Below are positions 53,777 through 61,680 of a stretch of 64,000 nucleotides of DNA, piece by piece. Under the pieces are notes generated by a model, which was not told where the DNA came from, did not search any database, and saw nothing but the letters and a program-made list of their open reading frames with translations. The number at the start of each line of letters is the position of its first letter. Positions within the stretch are counted from its first letter, which is position 1. Position numbers and translations under genes: made by a program. The stretch lies in the NCBI GenBank assembly GCA_964397445.1, contig CAYNHZ010000002.1, positions 124,001 through 188,000 of the forward strand, in the 5' to 3' direction. The DNA comes from CAYNHZ01 sp964397445 (GTDB taxonomy: Bacteria; Bacteroidota; Bacteroidia; Bacteroidales; UBA932).

Positions 53777-55196
53777 TGATACCTCCAACATTTAATTTCT
53801 TAATAAGAACTGACGGCATTCCGCAAGAAACGGGGCAATATTGCTCTTTTCCACATGTCCAAGTGCCGTCATCTATCTTCAAATTATCTGCTACTCCAAT
53901 AATATCTTCAAGGGTAGTCGGCCCATTTCCGATAATGTTAGCATCTTTTATAGGCTTTGTAAGTTTACCATTTTCAATTAAATACCCTGATTTGACATAA
54001 AATGAGAAATCGCCTGCCCCTATCTGTACTTGTCCGTTTGAAAAAGTATCTACAAATATCCCCTTTTCCACTGACTTAATCAGGTCAGCCTCTTTACTGT
54101 TTCCATTCTCCATATATGTAGTTCTCATTCTCGGAATAGGCATAAATCTGAACGATTCTCTCCGCCCATTCCCTGTAGGAGCTGTGTTGTAATATTTTGC
54201 ACTTATTCTATCGTGTAGAAACGAATTTAAAATACCATCTTTTACCATATATGTTTTTTGAGACTCAACCCCCTCATCATCAATATTTATTGAACCTCTA
54301 TTGTATTGAATCGTACCGTCATCGACTATGCTGATATCCCGATTACATATCTTTTTCCCCATTTTATCGGAGAAGATCGAAACTTTTTTTCGATTGAAGT
54401 CGGCCTCAAATGTGTGACCTATAGCTTCGTGTAGTAAGATGCCCGAGCTCCCCGCACCCATAACCACCATCATCTCTCCGCAAGGGGGCTGTTTTGAGAT
54501 AAACAATTTTGAACAACCAGATACCACCTCATTTGCAATCTCTTTGATAAGCTCTTTATCTATAAAATCCCATTGCTTTCTGTAACTTCTTGACACTGAA
54601 AAATTTTCAATCTTACCATTAAATTCCATCACGCAGGTTACATTTATAGATGATAGAGGTCTTATATCGTAGAATGTGCCACCTAATGAATTGTAGTATA
54701 GTATTTTGTTTATTGAGTCAGAGTATCTTTCAATTACTTTAATTACCCTTTTGTCTTGTGAAAATATGGTGTCATTGATCTCTATAAGACAGTTTTTTTT
54801 GTCTGTAATATCGTTGTCCATATTACAGCTACTATTTAAAATAGGGTAGAAGTTTCCTTTATTAAGAGATGAAAATGAAATATTTATATTGTTTTTAGAT
54901 GTGTTTGAAGAGGCTATCTCGGCAGCCCATTCGGCTGCTGAAAGCATCTCTTTCATTGTGGTTTTTTCCGAGAAGGCATATCCTGTTTTTTCACCTTTAA
55001 GTACCCTTATCCCAACTCCGTAGTCAATATTTGATGAAACAGTATTTACTTGAGTGTCTCTTAATGAGAGCTCATTAGCAACTGTGTATTCAAAATATAA
55101 ATCTGCGAAATCTCCCCCTTTTGAGAGTGCTACTGAAATCAGTTTTTCTACATCTATGTCACGAATTCCAAATAATTCTGTCAGTTCTCTCCTCAT
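53769..55196 (-). CDS. tldD: TldD metalloprotease subunit
   Basis: The 475-residue protein carries the TldD zinc motif HEAIGH at residues 256-261 with the following FEADF. SGILL precedes it, and DDEGVESQKTYMVKDGILNSFLHDR and GNGRRESFRFMPIPRMRTTYM follow the family pattern. In E. coli, TldD and TldE (PmbA) form a heterodimer that removes residues from unfolded peptides. The partner gene overlaps its end. The leader from 55197 holds a terminator-like hairpin that ends about 20 bases before the ATG (see the separate entries). Confidence 0.94.
   Translation of the reverse strand: MRRELTELFGIRDIDVEKLISVALSKGGDFADLYFEYTVANELSLRDTQVNTVSSNIDYGVGIRVLKGEKTGYAFSEKTTMKEMLSAAEWAAEIASSNTSKNNINISFSSLNKGNFYPILNSSCNMDNDITDKKNCLIEINDTIFSQDKRVIKVIERYSDSINKILYYNSLGGTFYDIRPLSSINVTCVMEFNGKIENFSVSRSYRKQWDFIDKELIKEIANEVVSGCSKLFISKQPPCGEMMVVMGAGSSGILLHEAIGHTFEADFNRKKVSIFSDKMGKKICNRDISIVDDGTIQYNRGSINIDDEGVESQKTYMVKDGILNSFLHDRISAKYYNTAPTGNGRRESFRFMPIPRMRTTYMENGNSKEADLIKSVEKGIFVDTFSNGQVQIGAGDFSFYVKSGYLIENGKLTKPIKDANIIGNGPTTLEDIIGVADNLKIDDGTWTCGKEQYCPVSCGMPSVLIKKLNVGGINE
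53781..53786 (-). promoter_or_regulatory. Shine-Dalgarno site of pmbA within tldD
   Basis: GGAGGT (minus strand) followed by ATCA and ATG. It is one of the few strong SD sites in the window and decides the pmbA start. The same bases encode part of Val-Gly-Gly in the TldD end. Confidence 0.7.
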
Positions 55197-55209
55197 TATT
55201 TGTTTTTTT

Positions 55210-55237
55210 TAAAAAAAAGAGGGTGACAACACCCTCT
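55210..55237 (-). terminator. Terminator between the zeta/small-protein pair and tldD
   Basis: Read on the minus strand, AGAGGGTG-TTGT-CACCCTCT is followed by a run of T (55218-55211). It fits a rho-independent terminator for the zeta/small-protein unit, and tldD starts about 14 bases later. Confidence 0.75.
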
Positions 55238-55280
55238 GATTTACCTTGTAATCTATTATTTTTGTTCGTAGCAGAGTGAA

Positions 55281-55288
55281 CAAAATTA
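55281..55288 (-). promoter_or_regulatory. Possible -7 element of tldD
   Basis: TAATTTTG fits TAnnTTTG and overlaps the stop codon of the 51-residue ORF. If used, the tldD leader would contain the terminator hairpin. Confidence 0.35.
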
Positions 55289-55441
55289 GATTTCGGTTGC
55301 TTTTACTTTTACAACTTTACCTTTCTTGGCAAAGACCAACTCAGAATTAGTTTTTTTCTTCTCCTGAACTAATTTTTGACAAGACAAATTCAATCCATTA
55401 AGGATGTTGTCTCTAAGCTCCCGTGATTCTAGTTCGCTCAT
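55286..55441 (-). CDS. Small 51-residue protein overlapping the zeta-like kinase gene
   Basis: Short open frame, 51 residues, starting MSELESRELRDNILNGL and ending VKVKATEI. It has a helical start with alternating charge, a conserved-looking ELVFAKKGKVVKVKA stretch and no signal peptide. Its ATG lies inside the last codons of the zeta-like gene in another frame (29-base overlap), so it should be translated by coupling. From memory, similar 50-residue proteins occur in other Bacteroidetes next to such kinases, but I have not checked this. A terminator follows its stop. An antitoxin role is inference from the overlap only. Confidence 0.75.
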   Translation of the reverse strand: MSELESRELRDNILNGLNLSCQKLVQEKKKTNSELVFAKKGKVVKVKATEI

Positions 55442-56003
55442 AATTAATTAATTGGTTAAATAAGGTTTTATTATGTATTTTAGTAGTTATATCCTTTCCC
55501 CCTTCACAGATAATTTCAATCGGAATATTAGAATTATCAATTATTATCCAGTATTCGCAAGCAGGTATATATAGCTGAAACAGATGTTTTATCCCCATAT
55601 CGTACCTCCTTCTGATCTTATCCTCCGTGACATTGTGTCCCCCTGATGCCACCCTTAATCTTACCCTTTCAACTGCGAGCGAGGGCATATTCAGCCAGAA
55701 ATATAGCAGAGTCACTGTATATCCTTTACTCTGTGCAGTTTTGATCAGGTTCAAGTGGGTCCTGGTGGCTAATGTAGTTTCTATTGCAAAATCTTTGCCA
55801 CTATCTAAAAGTCCTGCCACTCTCTCTATCATTATCTTACCTGCCTGTATGGCAACCTTCTCAGGTGAGAAAGGGGACAAACCCTTAGCAATTTCATCTG
55901 CATTGACAAACTCGCAGCAATTCAACATTCCCGGAAGAATGGTGTATGAGGCAGTTGTTTTACCTGCGCCATTACAACCTGAAATTATGAATAACTTAGG
56001 CAT
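55413..56003 (-). CDS. Zeta-toxin-like P-loop kinase
   Basis: The 196-residue protein has Walker A GCNGAGKT (residues 9-16). NADEIAKGLSPF (Asp36) follows, corresponding to the substrate-activating Asp of zeta toxins, then IETTLATRTHLNLI and GGHNVTEDKIRRRYDMGIKHLFQLY, the conserved GGHxV and RRY patterns. Zeta toxins phosphorylate UDP-N-acetylglucosamine, but this short chromosomal form may act on another nucleotide-like substrate. It has its own -7 box 22 bases upstream. The end overlaps a 51-residue ORF by 29 bases, the layout of a two-gene module. No epsilon antitoxin is recognisable. Confidence 0.82.
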   Translation of the reverse strand: MPKLFIISGCNGAGKTTASYTILPGMLNCCEFVNADEIAKGLSPFSPEKVAIQAGKIMIERVAGLLDSGKDFAIETTLATRTHLNLIKTAQSKGYTVTLLYFWLNMPSLAVERVRLRVASGGHNVTEDKIRRRYDMGIKHLFQLYIPACEYWIIIDNSNIPIEIICEGGKDITTKIHNKTLFNQLINYERTRITGA

Positions 56004-56024
56004 ATTTCAACACACATATCAGCA

Positions 56025-56032
56025 CAAATATA
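56025..56032 (-). promoter_or_regulatory. -7 element of the zeta-like gene
   Basis: TATATTTG on the minus strand, ending 22 bases before the ATG at 56003. Confidence 0.55.
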
Positions 56033-56113
56033 CAACTTTTTTTACTAAAATCATAAATTTCTGCCACTTTATGGTAAAAAGTTATTAACAAAATTCTTCT
56101 CATTGCTACAAAT

Positions 56114-56845
56114 TTAATCCATATTCTTTGTTGCTGCAACAGCAAAAAGAGCAAAATCTCCGAGTGTAGGGTCTCCCGGAAAAACCTGTTTCAGATATTC
56201 TGTTATCTCTAAAGCTGTGGTGATATTTGCCCCTTTTCGAGAAGTTATATTAAGATTCAAAGCACTCCTATGTACGTGAACATCAAGTGGTATGATTAAG
56301 TCGTTTTTGTTAATAACATTCCATAGTCCAAGATCGACTTTTCCATCATCTCTCACCATCCATCTCCGTAACATATGTATCTTTTTATTTGCTGCAGTCA
56401 GATCACTTTTTTGTCCATAGATGAGGGTTCTCATTGAATCTGGAGAGAGTATGCTAAGACTCTCGTTGCTTTCGTAAAATTTCCTCAGATTGCAACAAAT
56501 CGATGCAAAATCACACCATTTAATTGTTCTGTGGAGGGAACAATCATCCTTTTTATATAGGACCGTATCGCAATCATTGCACCCGATTTTTCCTCTCATA
56601 ATATAATCGTATGGATGCCAATTCATTTCATCCATTGCCCTTTTGCAATCCCTCACAATCATATCCCTTCTTCCCCAGGCGAGGTGTGCTGCTATTACTG
56701 CTGCAATTTCAACATCTTTCAGGGTCGATTTTCCCTCTCTTAAAAGGGTGGTAAAATGCTTTGGAAAAATAATAGGATCACTCGAAAAATATTTTTCGTC
56801 GTTATATTTCTCTGCAAATTGGCGTAAAAGTGTAATTTCATCCAT
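56114..56845 (-). CDS. TIGR02757 family protein (DUF2400)
   Basis: The 243-residue protein shows the TIGR02757 pattern. The start reads LLRQFAEKYNDEKYFSSDPIIFPKHF; then come IAAHLAWGRRDMIVRDCKRAM and NDLIIPLDVHVHRSALNL. The end reads EITEYLKQVFPGDPTLGDFALFAVAATK. The P-L-D-x-H-V block and helical layout resemble helix-hairpin-helix DNA glycosylases, but no function is established. I start at ATG 56845; a GTG three codons upstream is less likely. It stands alone between the zeta-like gene and the divergent RRM gene. Confidence 0.85.
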   Translation of the reverse strand: MDEITLLRQFAEKYNDEKYFSSDPIIFPKHFTTLLREGKSTLKDVEIAAVIAAHLAWGRRDMIVRDCKRAMDEMNWHPYDYIMRGKIGCNDCDTVLYKKDDCSLHRTIKWCDFASICCNLRKFYESNESLSILSPDSMRTLIYGQKSDLTAANKKIHMLRRWMVRDDGKVDLGLWNVINKNDLIIPLDVHVHRSALNLNITSRKGANITTALEITEYLKQVFPGDPTLGDFALFAVAATKNMD

Positions 56846-56903
56846 AAATTTCACCCATTTTTAAATAAATCGCACAAAACTATGCAAATTATTGCAAAAA
56901 AAG

Positions 56904-56932
56904 TTGTTATTTCCAATTTAAGCGTATCTTTG
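56904..56932 (+). promoter_or_regulatory. Promoter of the RRM protein gene
   Basis: TTG at 56904-56906 and TATCTTTG at 56925-56932 are 18 bases apart. The spacer (56907-56922) contains a 16-base sequence that is repeated exactly in the first codons of the gene. Confidence 0.65.
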
Positions 56933-56987
56933 AGTGTTATTTAATTTTTATTTAATATTTAATGAATATTTTTATTTCCAATTTAAG
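56907..56987 (+). repeat. 16-base direct repeat linking promoter spacer and coding start
   Basis: TTATTTCCAATTTAAG occurs at 56907-56922 and again at 56972-56987. The first copy lies between the -33 and -7 boxes; the second encodes part of the RNP2 motif of the RRM protein. Confidence 0.85.
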
Positions 56988-57273
56988 TTACAGTCTCACT
57001 GAGGCTGACTTACAAAGAGCTTTTGAAGAGTACGGAGAAGTTCAATCAGTTAAAATCATCACCGACAAATTTTCCGGTCGCTCTAAAGGCTACGGTTTTA
57101 TCGAAATGCCAGACGATGCTGGTAAAGCAGCGATAGAAGCACTTAATGGTGCTACTTTCAAAGATAGAGCAATTAATGTTGCAGCAGCTCGTCCTAAAGA
57201 AGATAGGGAAGAGGGAGGAGACCGTGGTGGTTACAATAGAAGAAACAGCCGCGGCTCTGACAGAAGGTACTAA
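56962..57273 (+). CDS. RRM-type RNA-binding protein, short
   Basis: The 103-residue protein is one RNA recognition motif (residues 2-76) with RNP2 IFISNL at 3-8 and RNP1 KGYGFIEM at 42-49, carrying the aromatic residues that stack on RNA bases. A short Arg/Gly/Asp-rich tail (GGDRGGYNRRNSRGSDRRY) follows. Such small RRM proteins are common in Bacteroidetes and are often linked to cold or RNA-decay functions, but the role of this one is unknown. It has a near-consensus promoter and a strong terminator, so it is a single-gene unit with an untranslated leader of about 25 bases. Confidence 0.93.
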   Translation: MNIFISNLSYSLTEADLQRAFEEYGEVQSVKIITDKFSGRSKGYGFIEMPDDAGKAAIEALNGATFKDRAINVAAARPKEDREEGGDRGGYNRRNSRGSDRRY

Positions 57274-57295
57274 TCTTACTTTCATCAAAACATTT

Positions 57296-57329
57296 ATGGC
57301 TATCGGATTTTCCGGTAGCCATTTTTTTT
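57296..57329 (+). terminator. Terminator of the RRM gene
   Basis: A 12-bp stem (57296-57307 with 57311-57322, one G-T pair) with a 3-base loop is followed by a run of eight T bases. Confidence 0.88.
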
Positions 57330-57362
57330 GCGACTTTGGGACTAATAGAGTTTCGGGTACAG

Positions 57363-57395
57363 AAAAAGCTGTTTAGACGACATCTAAACAGCTTT
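57363..57395 (-). terminator. Terminator of the V-type ATPase operon
   Basis: A 13-bp perfect stem (57365-57377 with 57383-57395) with a 5-base loop; on the minus strand it ends in a T run. It lies 22 bases after the stop of the last ATPase gene. Confidence 0.85.
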
Positions 57396-57416
57396 GATAT
57401 AGTTAAAATAAATTAA

Positions 57417-57869
57417 TTACGGTAATACGAAGAATGTGCAGGCGAAAGCAAGGATAGCGTAAAGCTCAGGGAATACTGCTAATATCATTGTTTTTCCAAA
57501 TACTTCTTGACCATTTGCCATCTCATTAATACCGTTTGCAACGAGATTTGCTTGTCTAATAGCTGAGAACCAGCCTACTAAGCCAAGGCCTAATCCTGCT
57601 GCAAGGATAGCTAATGCTTGGTTAAGACTTAATGCGTTAATGGTTTGAAGACGTCCAAGGATAAGGAAAAATCCTGTAAATCCATATAGTCCTTGAGTTG
57701 ATGGAAGAACACAAAGTAGCATTGATGGGCCAAAGATATCTGGGTTCTTTTTAAGTCCGGCGATAGTTGTGTTACCTCCGATAGTTACACCTATTGCACT
57801 TCCAATGCAAGTTAGGGCAAGCATAACAGCCATTCCTGTGTATGCTAAAAATAAGGGTAGTGATTCCAT
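57417..57869 (-). CDS. atpK: V-type ATPase subunit K (rotor proteolipid)
   Basis: The 150-residue protein has four membrane helices arranged as two hairpins. The first hairpin has LPSTQ (55-59) in place of a carboxylate; the second has Glu135 in PELYAIL, so one ion-binding carboxylate serves two hairpins, as in V-type rotor rings. Leu55, Thr58, Gln59, Gln106 and Glu135 match the spacing of the Na+ ligands of Enterococcus hirae NtpK (61, 64, 65, 110, 139). This points to Na+ as coupling ion, as inference. It is the last gene of the operon, 86 bases after subunit I. Confidence 0.93.
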   Translation of the reverse strand: MESLPLFLAYTGMAVMLALTCIGSAIGVTIGGNTTIAGLKKNPDIFGPSMLLCVLPSTQGLYGFTGFFLILGRLQTINALSLNQALAILAAGLGLGLVGWFSAIRQANLVANGINEMANGQEVFGKTMILAVFPELYAILAFACTFFVLP

Positions 57870-57955
57870 AATGATTTTAATTAATTATTATTTATGTTTA
57901 TATATTTCTTTTTTATTTAGTCCGCCTGTTGGCTTCTGTCTGTTGGCGCAAAATT

Positions 57956-59746
57956 TTATTTAAAGGATTTTAACGGGTTGTATGGTCTGCCACCTCCTTG
58001 AAATTCTGCATTTTTATAGAACTCTACAAATGTGAGGCGGACAGGGTGTACAAATGCTCCGAGACACGAGAGTCCTAATACTGCTATGTGTCCTATTATG
58101 AGCATTATAATAGCAAAGAACCAACCTACATAGGGTATCCCTGTAAGATTCATTGATATTGAATTTATGACTAATGCTAATATTCCCCCTGTGGTACCAA
58201 GTCCGAAGAGTCGTATATAGGAGAGCATATCGCCAAATATTCCTGTTATGTCGTATAATGAGACGATCCCCTTTAAAGGCCTGAGCCATATATGTTTGGA
58301 TGGTTTACTAAAAAATAGGATTAGGGTTGTGCCTCCTATGGCTAATATGTAGTTTACTATAGGTGGAAAAAATGTGGTTTTCATCTCTGAACCAGCGTAA
58401 GCACAAGCTGCCCAGATTATTACCATACACCAACCTATGTTTGTAAGGGCAGGGTCCCATTGTTTTCTTGTAAAGCAGTCGATAGCGTGAAGCATTTTCG
58501 CAAAGAGAATTTGTACCAATCCGAAAATTATGGCAAACCAGAACATTTTCATATCTGAGAAGAAAAGTTCTTTGATGTTCTCAGGCATTGGAATTATGTC
58601 TGCAAGTTTCATCCCGAATATTGTTCCTGAGAGGAGTGGCATAATGATCGATCCTATCCCAAGGAAAATAACCAATTTTCCGTAGCTGCTATATTTTGGA
58701 ACTTTTAATGCGGCGATTAGTCCGCTGATTACCAAGACTAACCCATAGCCCATATCCCCAAGGCAAAAACCAAAGAAGAGCATATAGAAAGGGGCAAAAT
58801 ATGGGGTGAGGTCGAGCTCGTTGTATTTTGGTAATACATATAGGGAACCTATCGGCTCGAATAATCTTGAGAAACGGTTGTTTTTTAGGACTATAGGAGG
58901 ATTATCATTTTCAACTGCAGGCTGAACTAAATAAATAGCATCAACGGAGTCTAAAGTTTCTGCTATTTTACTATCATCATTTGTTGGTGCAAATCCTTCA
59001 AGCACAGCAATATGTCCCTCTCCTTCTTTAATTGATGCTCCATTTGCCAAATAGAGATCTAATTCTTCTAAAAGAGTGTTGAAAAGTGTGTTGATGGTGC
59101 CGATGTATTTTGTGAATCCTGCTATTGTCCCGGTGATTTGGAAGAGTTTATTTTCTATCTCCTTTTGCTCTTCTAAAATTAAGGAGGAGGTTCGCTGTGG
59201 AAATTGTGCCTCTTTAGCTTTGAATTTTAACTCTTCCCCTTTTGGGGCTAAAATTGTAAAGTAGATGATCCCATCATAATTGTTTAGTATTTTGATGGGA
59301 AACTCTGTTTCCCACTCTTTTTGGTATCTCTTTTCATTTATAGCAAAAAAATGGAGGTCGTAACCGAGTTTTTCAACCATTTCGATGTCGTCAGGATTGA
59401 AATCTCCCCATTTTATTGAGTCAGAGTACTCTTTGTTAAGTGTTTTTATCTTCTCTTTCAATTCAATCTCCTCTTGTAAGGTGCTTTCCATTTTATCCAA
59501 CAATGTTTCGGGGTCGAAATTTGTGGATATAGGTTCTATGCCTTCGTATAGTTTCGGGATTTTGGTAATCAATCCAATCATTTTTTTATAACGTTTGGAT
59601 AGATCCATCATCTCTTTAGATTTTGAATCGATCTCCTTTTTAGATCTTGTAATATCAACAATTCCAAGACTTTTTATGGTTTCCAAAAAGTCTTCTAATT
59701 CGCTATTAAGAACGATAAAGGAGTATTTTGACATCTTTGTTATCAT
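57956..59746 (-). CDS. atpI: V-type ATPase subunit I (a subunit)
   Basis: The 596-residue protein has a cytoplasmic, coiled-coil-rich half (about 1-310). A membrane half follows with about seven helices, including LPKYNELDLTPYFAPFYMLFFGFCLGDMGYGL, then SYIRLFGLGTTGGILALVIN with the essential Arg of the ion path, and GAFVHPVRLTFVEFYKNAEFQGGG at the end. It is the stator subunit that carries ions past the rotor ring. Start: ATG 59746 with GAGGAGG 7 bases upstream; its ATGA overlaps the subunit D stop, so the two are coupled. Confidence 0.94.
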   Translation of the reverse strand: MITKMSKYSFIVLNSELEDFLETIKSLGIVDITRSKKEIDSKSKEMMDLSKRYKKMIGLITKIPKLYEGIEPISTNFDPETLLDKMESTLQEEIELKEKIKTLNKEYSDSIKWGDFNPDDIEMVEKLGYDLHFFAINEKRYQKEWETEFPIKILNNYDGIIYFTILAPKGEELKFKAKEAQFPQRTSSLILEEQKEIENKLFQITGTIAGFTKYIGTINTLFNTLLEELDLYLANGASIKEGEGHIAVLEGFAPTNDDSKIAETLDSVDAIYLVQPAVENDNPPIVLKNNRFSRLFEPIGSLYVLPKYNELDLTPYFAPFYMLFFGFCLGDMGYGLVLVISGLIAALKVPKYSSYGKLVIFLGIGSIIMPLLSGTIFGMKLADIIPMPENIKELFFSDMKMFWFAIIFGLVQILFAKMLHAIDCFTRKQWDPALTNIGWCMVIIWAACAYAGSEMKTTFFPPIVNYILAIGGTTLILFFSKPSKHIWLRPLKGIVSLYDITGIFGDMLSYIRLFGLGTTGGILALVINSISMNLTGIPYVGWFFAIIMLIIGHIAVLGLSCLGAFVHPVRLTFVEFYKNAEFQGGGRPYNPLKSFK

Positions 59747-60348
59747 ACTATTTCCTCCTCTTGTAAAGCGTGTCTGTTTTTAACGATTTTCTGTGAAGCT
59801 TTGGAGAGATTCTCTTCGTCTTCCATATATCTTTTAATCTTTCTGATAGCTTCGTTATAACCTGGTATCTGAACTTTCTCGTATAGATTTACTTTTTGAG
59901 TTGTTTTCTTTCGAGAGTAGTCAAGGATGCGGCTCTTCTTAGCATATATTTCCGATTCTATTCCAAGTTGTGCAAGCTCTTTCAATATATTGACACCGTC
60001 GCAATACCAAAGGGGCTTCTTGAATAGGTCAAAATCTTTCACTTCATATATAACCTCCTTCAATTCTGGAGTCTTGACTCCGGCAAATTTTGTTGTTGTC
60101 AAAATCACATCTTTGACAGAGATCAATCCAGGCTCAAATTCATTCCACAATCCGGCGAGGTAATCATAGGCCTTTAATGATGAAGAAAGCTGTTCTAAAA
60201 GTGAGTCGGAGTGTTGTTTTGCTTTTTTAACCTCAAGACGTAGTGCCGACTCTTTATTCTTTATAGTAGGTAATGCGCGTGTCCGAACCTTCAATTGTTT
60301 ATTGAGTTCGTTTAACGCAGTCTTATTATATTGAAATTTTATTGCCAT
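59743..60348 (-). CDS. atpD: V-type ATPase subunit D
   Basis: The 201-residue, mostly helical protein starts AIKFQYNKTALNELNKQLKVRTRALPTIKNKESALRLEV. It has the two long helices of the central rotor shaft, with LEQLSSSLKAYDYL and VNLYEKVQIPGYNEAIRKIKRYMEDEEN near the end. Length is typical for V/A-type D subunits. It follows subunit B by 12 bases and overlaps subunit I by 4. It transmits rotation from the ring to the A3B3 head. Confidence 0.92.
   Translation of the reverse strand: MAIKFQYNKTALNELNKQLKVRTRALPTIKNKESALRLEVKKAKQHSDSLLEQLSSSLKAYDYLAGLWNEFEPGLISVKDVILTTTKFAGVKTPELKEVIYEVKDFDLFKKPLWYCDGVNILKELAQLGIESEIYAKKSRILDYSRKKTTQKVNLYEKVQIPGYNEAIRKIKRYMEDEENLSKASQKIVKNRHALQEEEIV
59754..59760 (-). 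promoter_or_regulatory. Shine-Dalgarno site of subunit I inside subunit D
   Basis: GAGGAGG on the minus strand, 7 bases before the ATG that overlaps the stop of subunit D. It encodes Glu-Glu of the subunit D C-terminus. Confidence 0.65.
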
Positions 60349-60360
60349 CTTTTATTGTCT

Positions 60361-61680
60361 CTAAGCTTTCCAATACTTCTCTATAAGTGCATCTTTCATT
60401 CCGGTCTCCGCTTTCGTGAAGTATTTTCCGAACAATTCCCAACCGGTGTCAAGCATCTCATTGATGGTCATATTGACATCAATTGCGAGAAGCCTTGTAG
60501 AGTATTCTTTTGCATATTTCAAACATCTGTTGTCGTAGTCGCTCAGGTCAAAACCGTTTTCCAATTTGGTTTTGGCATTTGCAGCATCCGAATAGAGGCG
60601 AACAGCTGTGTTCATCACTTGGTTATGGTCTTCTCTTGTCTGTTTACCGATAACCAATTGTTTAAGACGTGAGAGGGAGCGGAACGGATCTACAATAACT
60701 TTTCCCGTATCGCTGTCTTGTCTTAGAAATAGCTGACCTTCAGTGATATATCCTGTATTATCGGGAATAGCGTGTGTAATATCTCCGTCATTTAGGGTTG
60801 TTACTGCTATAATAGTAATCGAGCCCCCTTCAGGTAATTGAACCGCCTTCTCGTATATTTTGGCAAGATCTGAGTAGAGAGATCCCGGCATTGAGTCTTT
60901 TGAAGGGATTTGGTCCATACGATTGCTCACTATTGAGAGAGCATCAGCGTATAAAGTCATATCTGTAAGCAGGACAAGTACTTTCTCATTTTTATCTACA
61001 GCAAAATATTCTGCTGCTGTAAGGGCCATATCAGGGATCAAGAGTCGTTCTACTGGCGGCTCTTCTGTGGTATTTACAAAGCTGATAATTTTATTTAATG
61101 CCCCTGCACTCTCAAACATCTGTTTGAAATAGAGGTAATCGTCGTTTGAAAGCCCCATTCCCCCTAATATAATTTTGTCAACATCTGCCCTTAAAGCAAC
61201 TAACGCCATTACTTGGTTGTATGGTTGGTCAGGGTCAGCAAAGAAAGGAATTTTTTGTCCTGATACGATGGTATTATTAAGATCAATACCTGCAATACCG
61301 GTAGGGATGAGCTGTGATGGTTGTTTCCTTTTAAATGGATTTACAGATGGGCCGCCGATGAAACGTCTTTCTCCTTCAACAGCTGGGCCTCCATCGATAG
61401 GATTACCGTATGCGTCAAAAAAACGTCCGGACAACTCGTCGCTGACATTCAATGCAGGTGGTTCTCCGAAAAATATAATTTCTGCGTTTGTGGGGATCCC
61501 TTCAGTCCCTTCAAAGACTTGTAAAGTTATCTCTTCCCCTTTTGTTTTTACAACTTGTGCCAATCTGCCTCCTACGGTTGCAAGCTCGTCATTTGTAACA
61601 CCTTGAGCCTTTACTGAAACTGTAGCTTTGGTGATGGATTCAAGTTTTGTATATATTCTTTGAAATGCTTTACTTGTCAT
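60361..61680 (-). CDS. atpB: V-type ATPase subunit B
   Basis: The 439-residue protein belongs to the non-catalytic nucleotide-binding B subunits. It has no intact P-loop where subunit A has one. It keeps LSGRFFDAYGNPIDGGPAVEGE, QLIPTGIAGIDLNNTIVSGQKIPFF, DMTLYADALSIVSNRMDQIPSKDSMPGSLYSDLAKIYEKA and, near the end, LDTGWELFGKYF. It alternates with subunit A in the head. It overlaps the end of the subunit A gene by 11 bases. Arg in the MPGSLYSDL region and elsewhere contributes to the catalytic site across the interface. Confidence 0.95.
   Translation of the reverse strand: MTSKAFQRIYTKLESITKATVSVKAQGVTNDELATVGGRLAQVVKTKGEEITLQVFEGTEGIPTNAEIIFFGEPPALNVSDELSGRFFDAYGNPIDGGPAVEGERRFIGGPSVNPFKRKQPSQLIPTGIAGIDLNNTIVSGQKIPFFADPDQPYNQVMALVALRADVDKIILGGMGLSNDDYLYFKQMFESAGALNKIISFVNTTEEPPVERLLIPDMALTAAEYFAVDKNEKVLVLLTDMTLYADALSIVSNRMDQIPSKDSMPGSLYSDLAKIYEKAVQLPEGGSITIIAVTTLNDGDITHAIPDNTGYITEGQLFLRQDSDTGKVIVDPFRSLSRLKQLVIGKQTREDHNQVMNTAVRLYSDAANAKTKLENGFDLSDYDNRCLKYAKEYSTRLLAIDVNMTINEMLDTGWELFGKYFTKAETGMKDALIEKYWKA

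Noticed and set aside
53777..53791. pmbA start at ATG 53791
   Set aside because: The ATG at 53776 has GGAGGT at ideal distance; the longer form adds 5 residues and has no such site.
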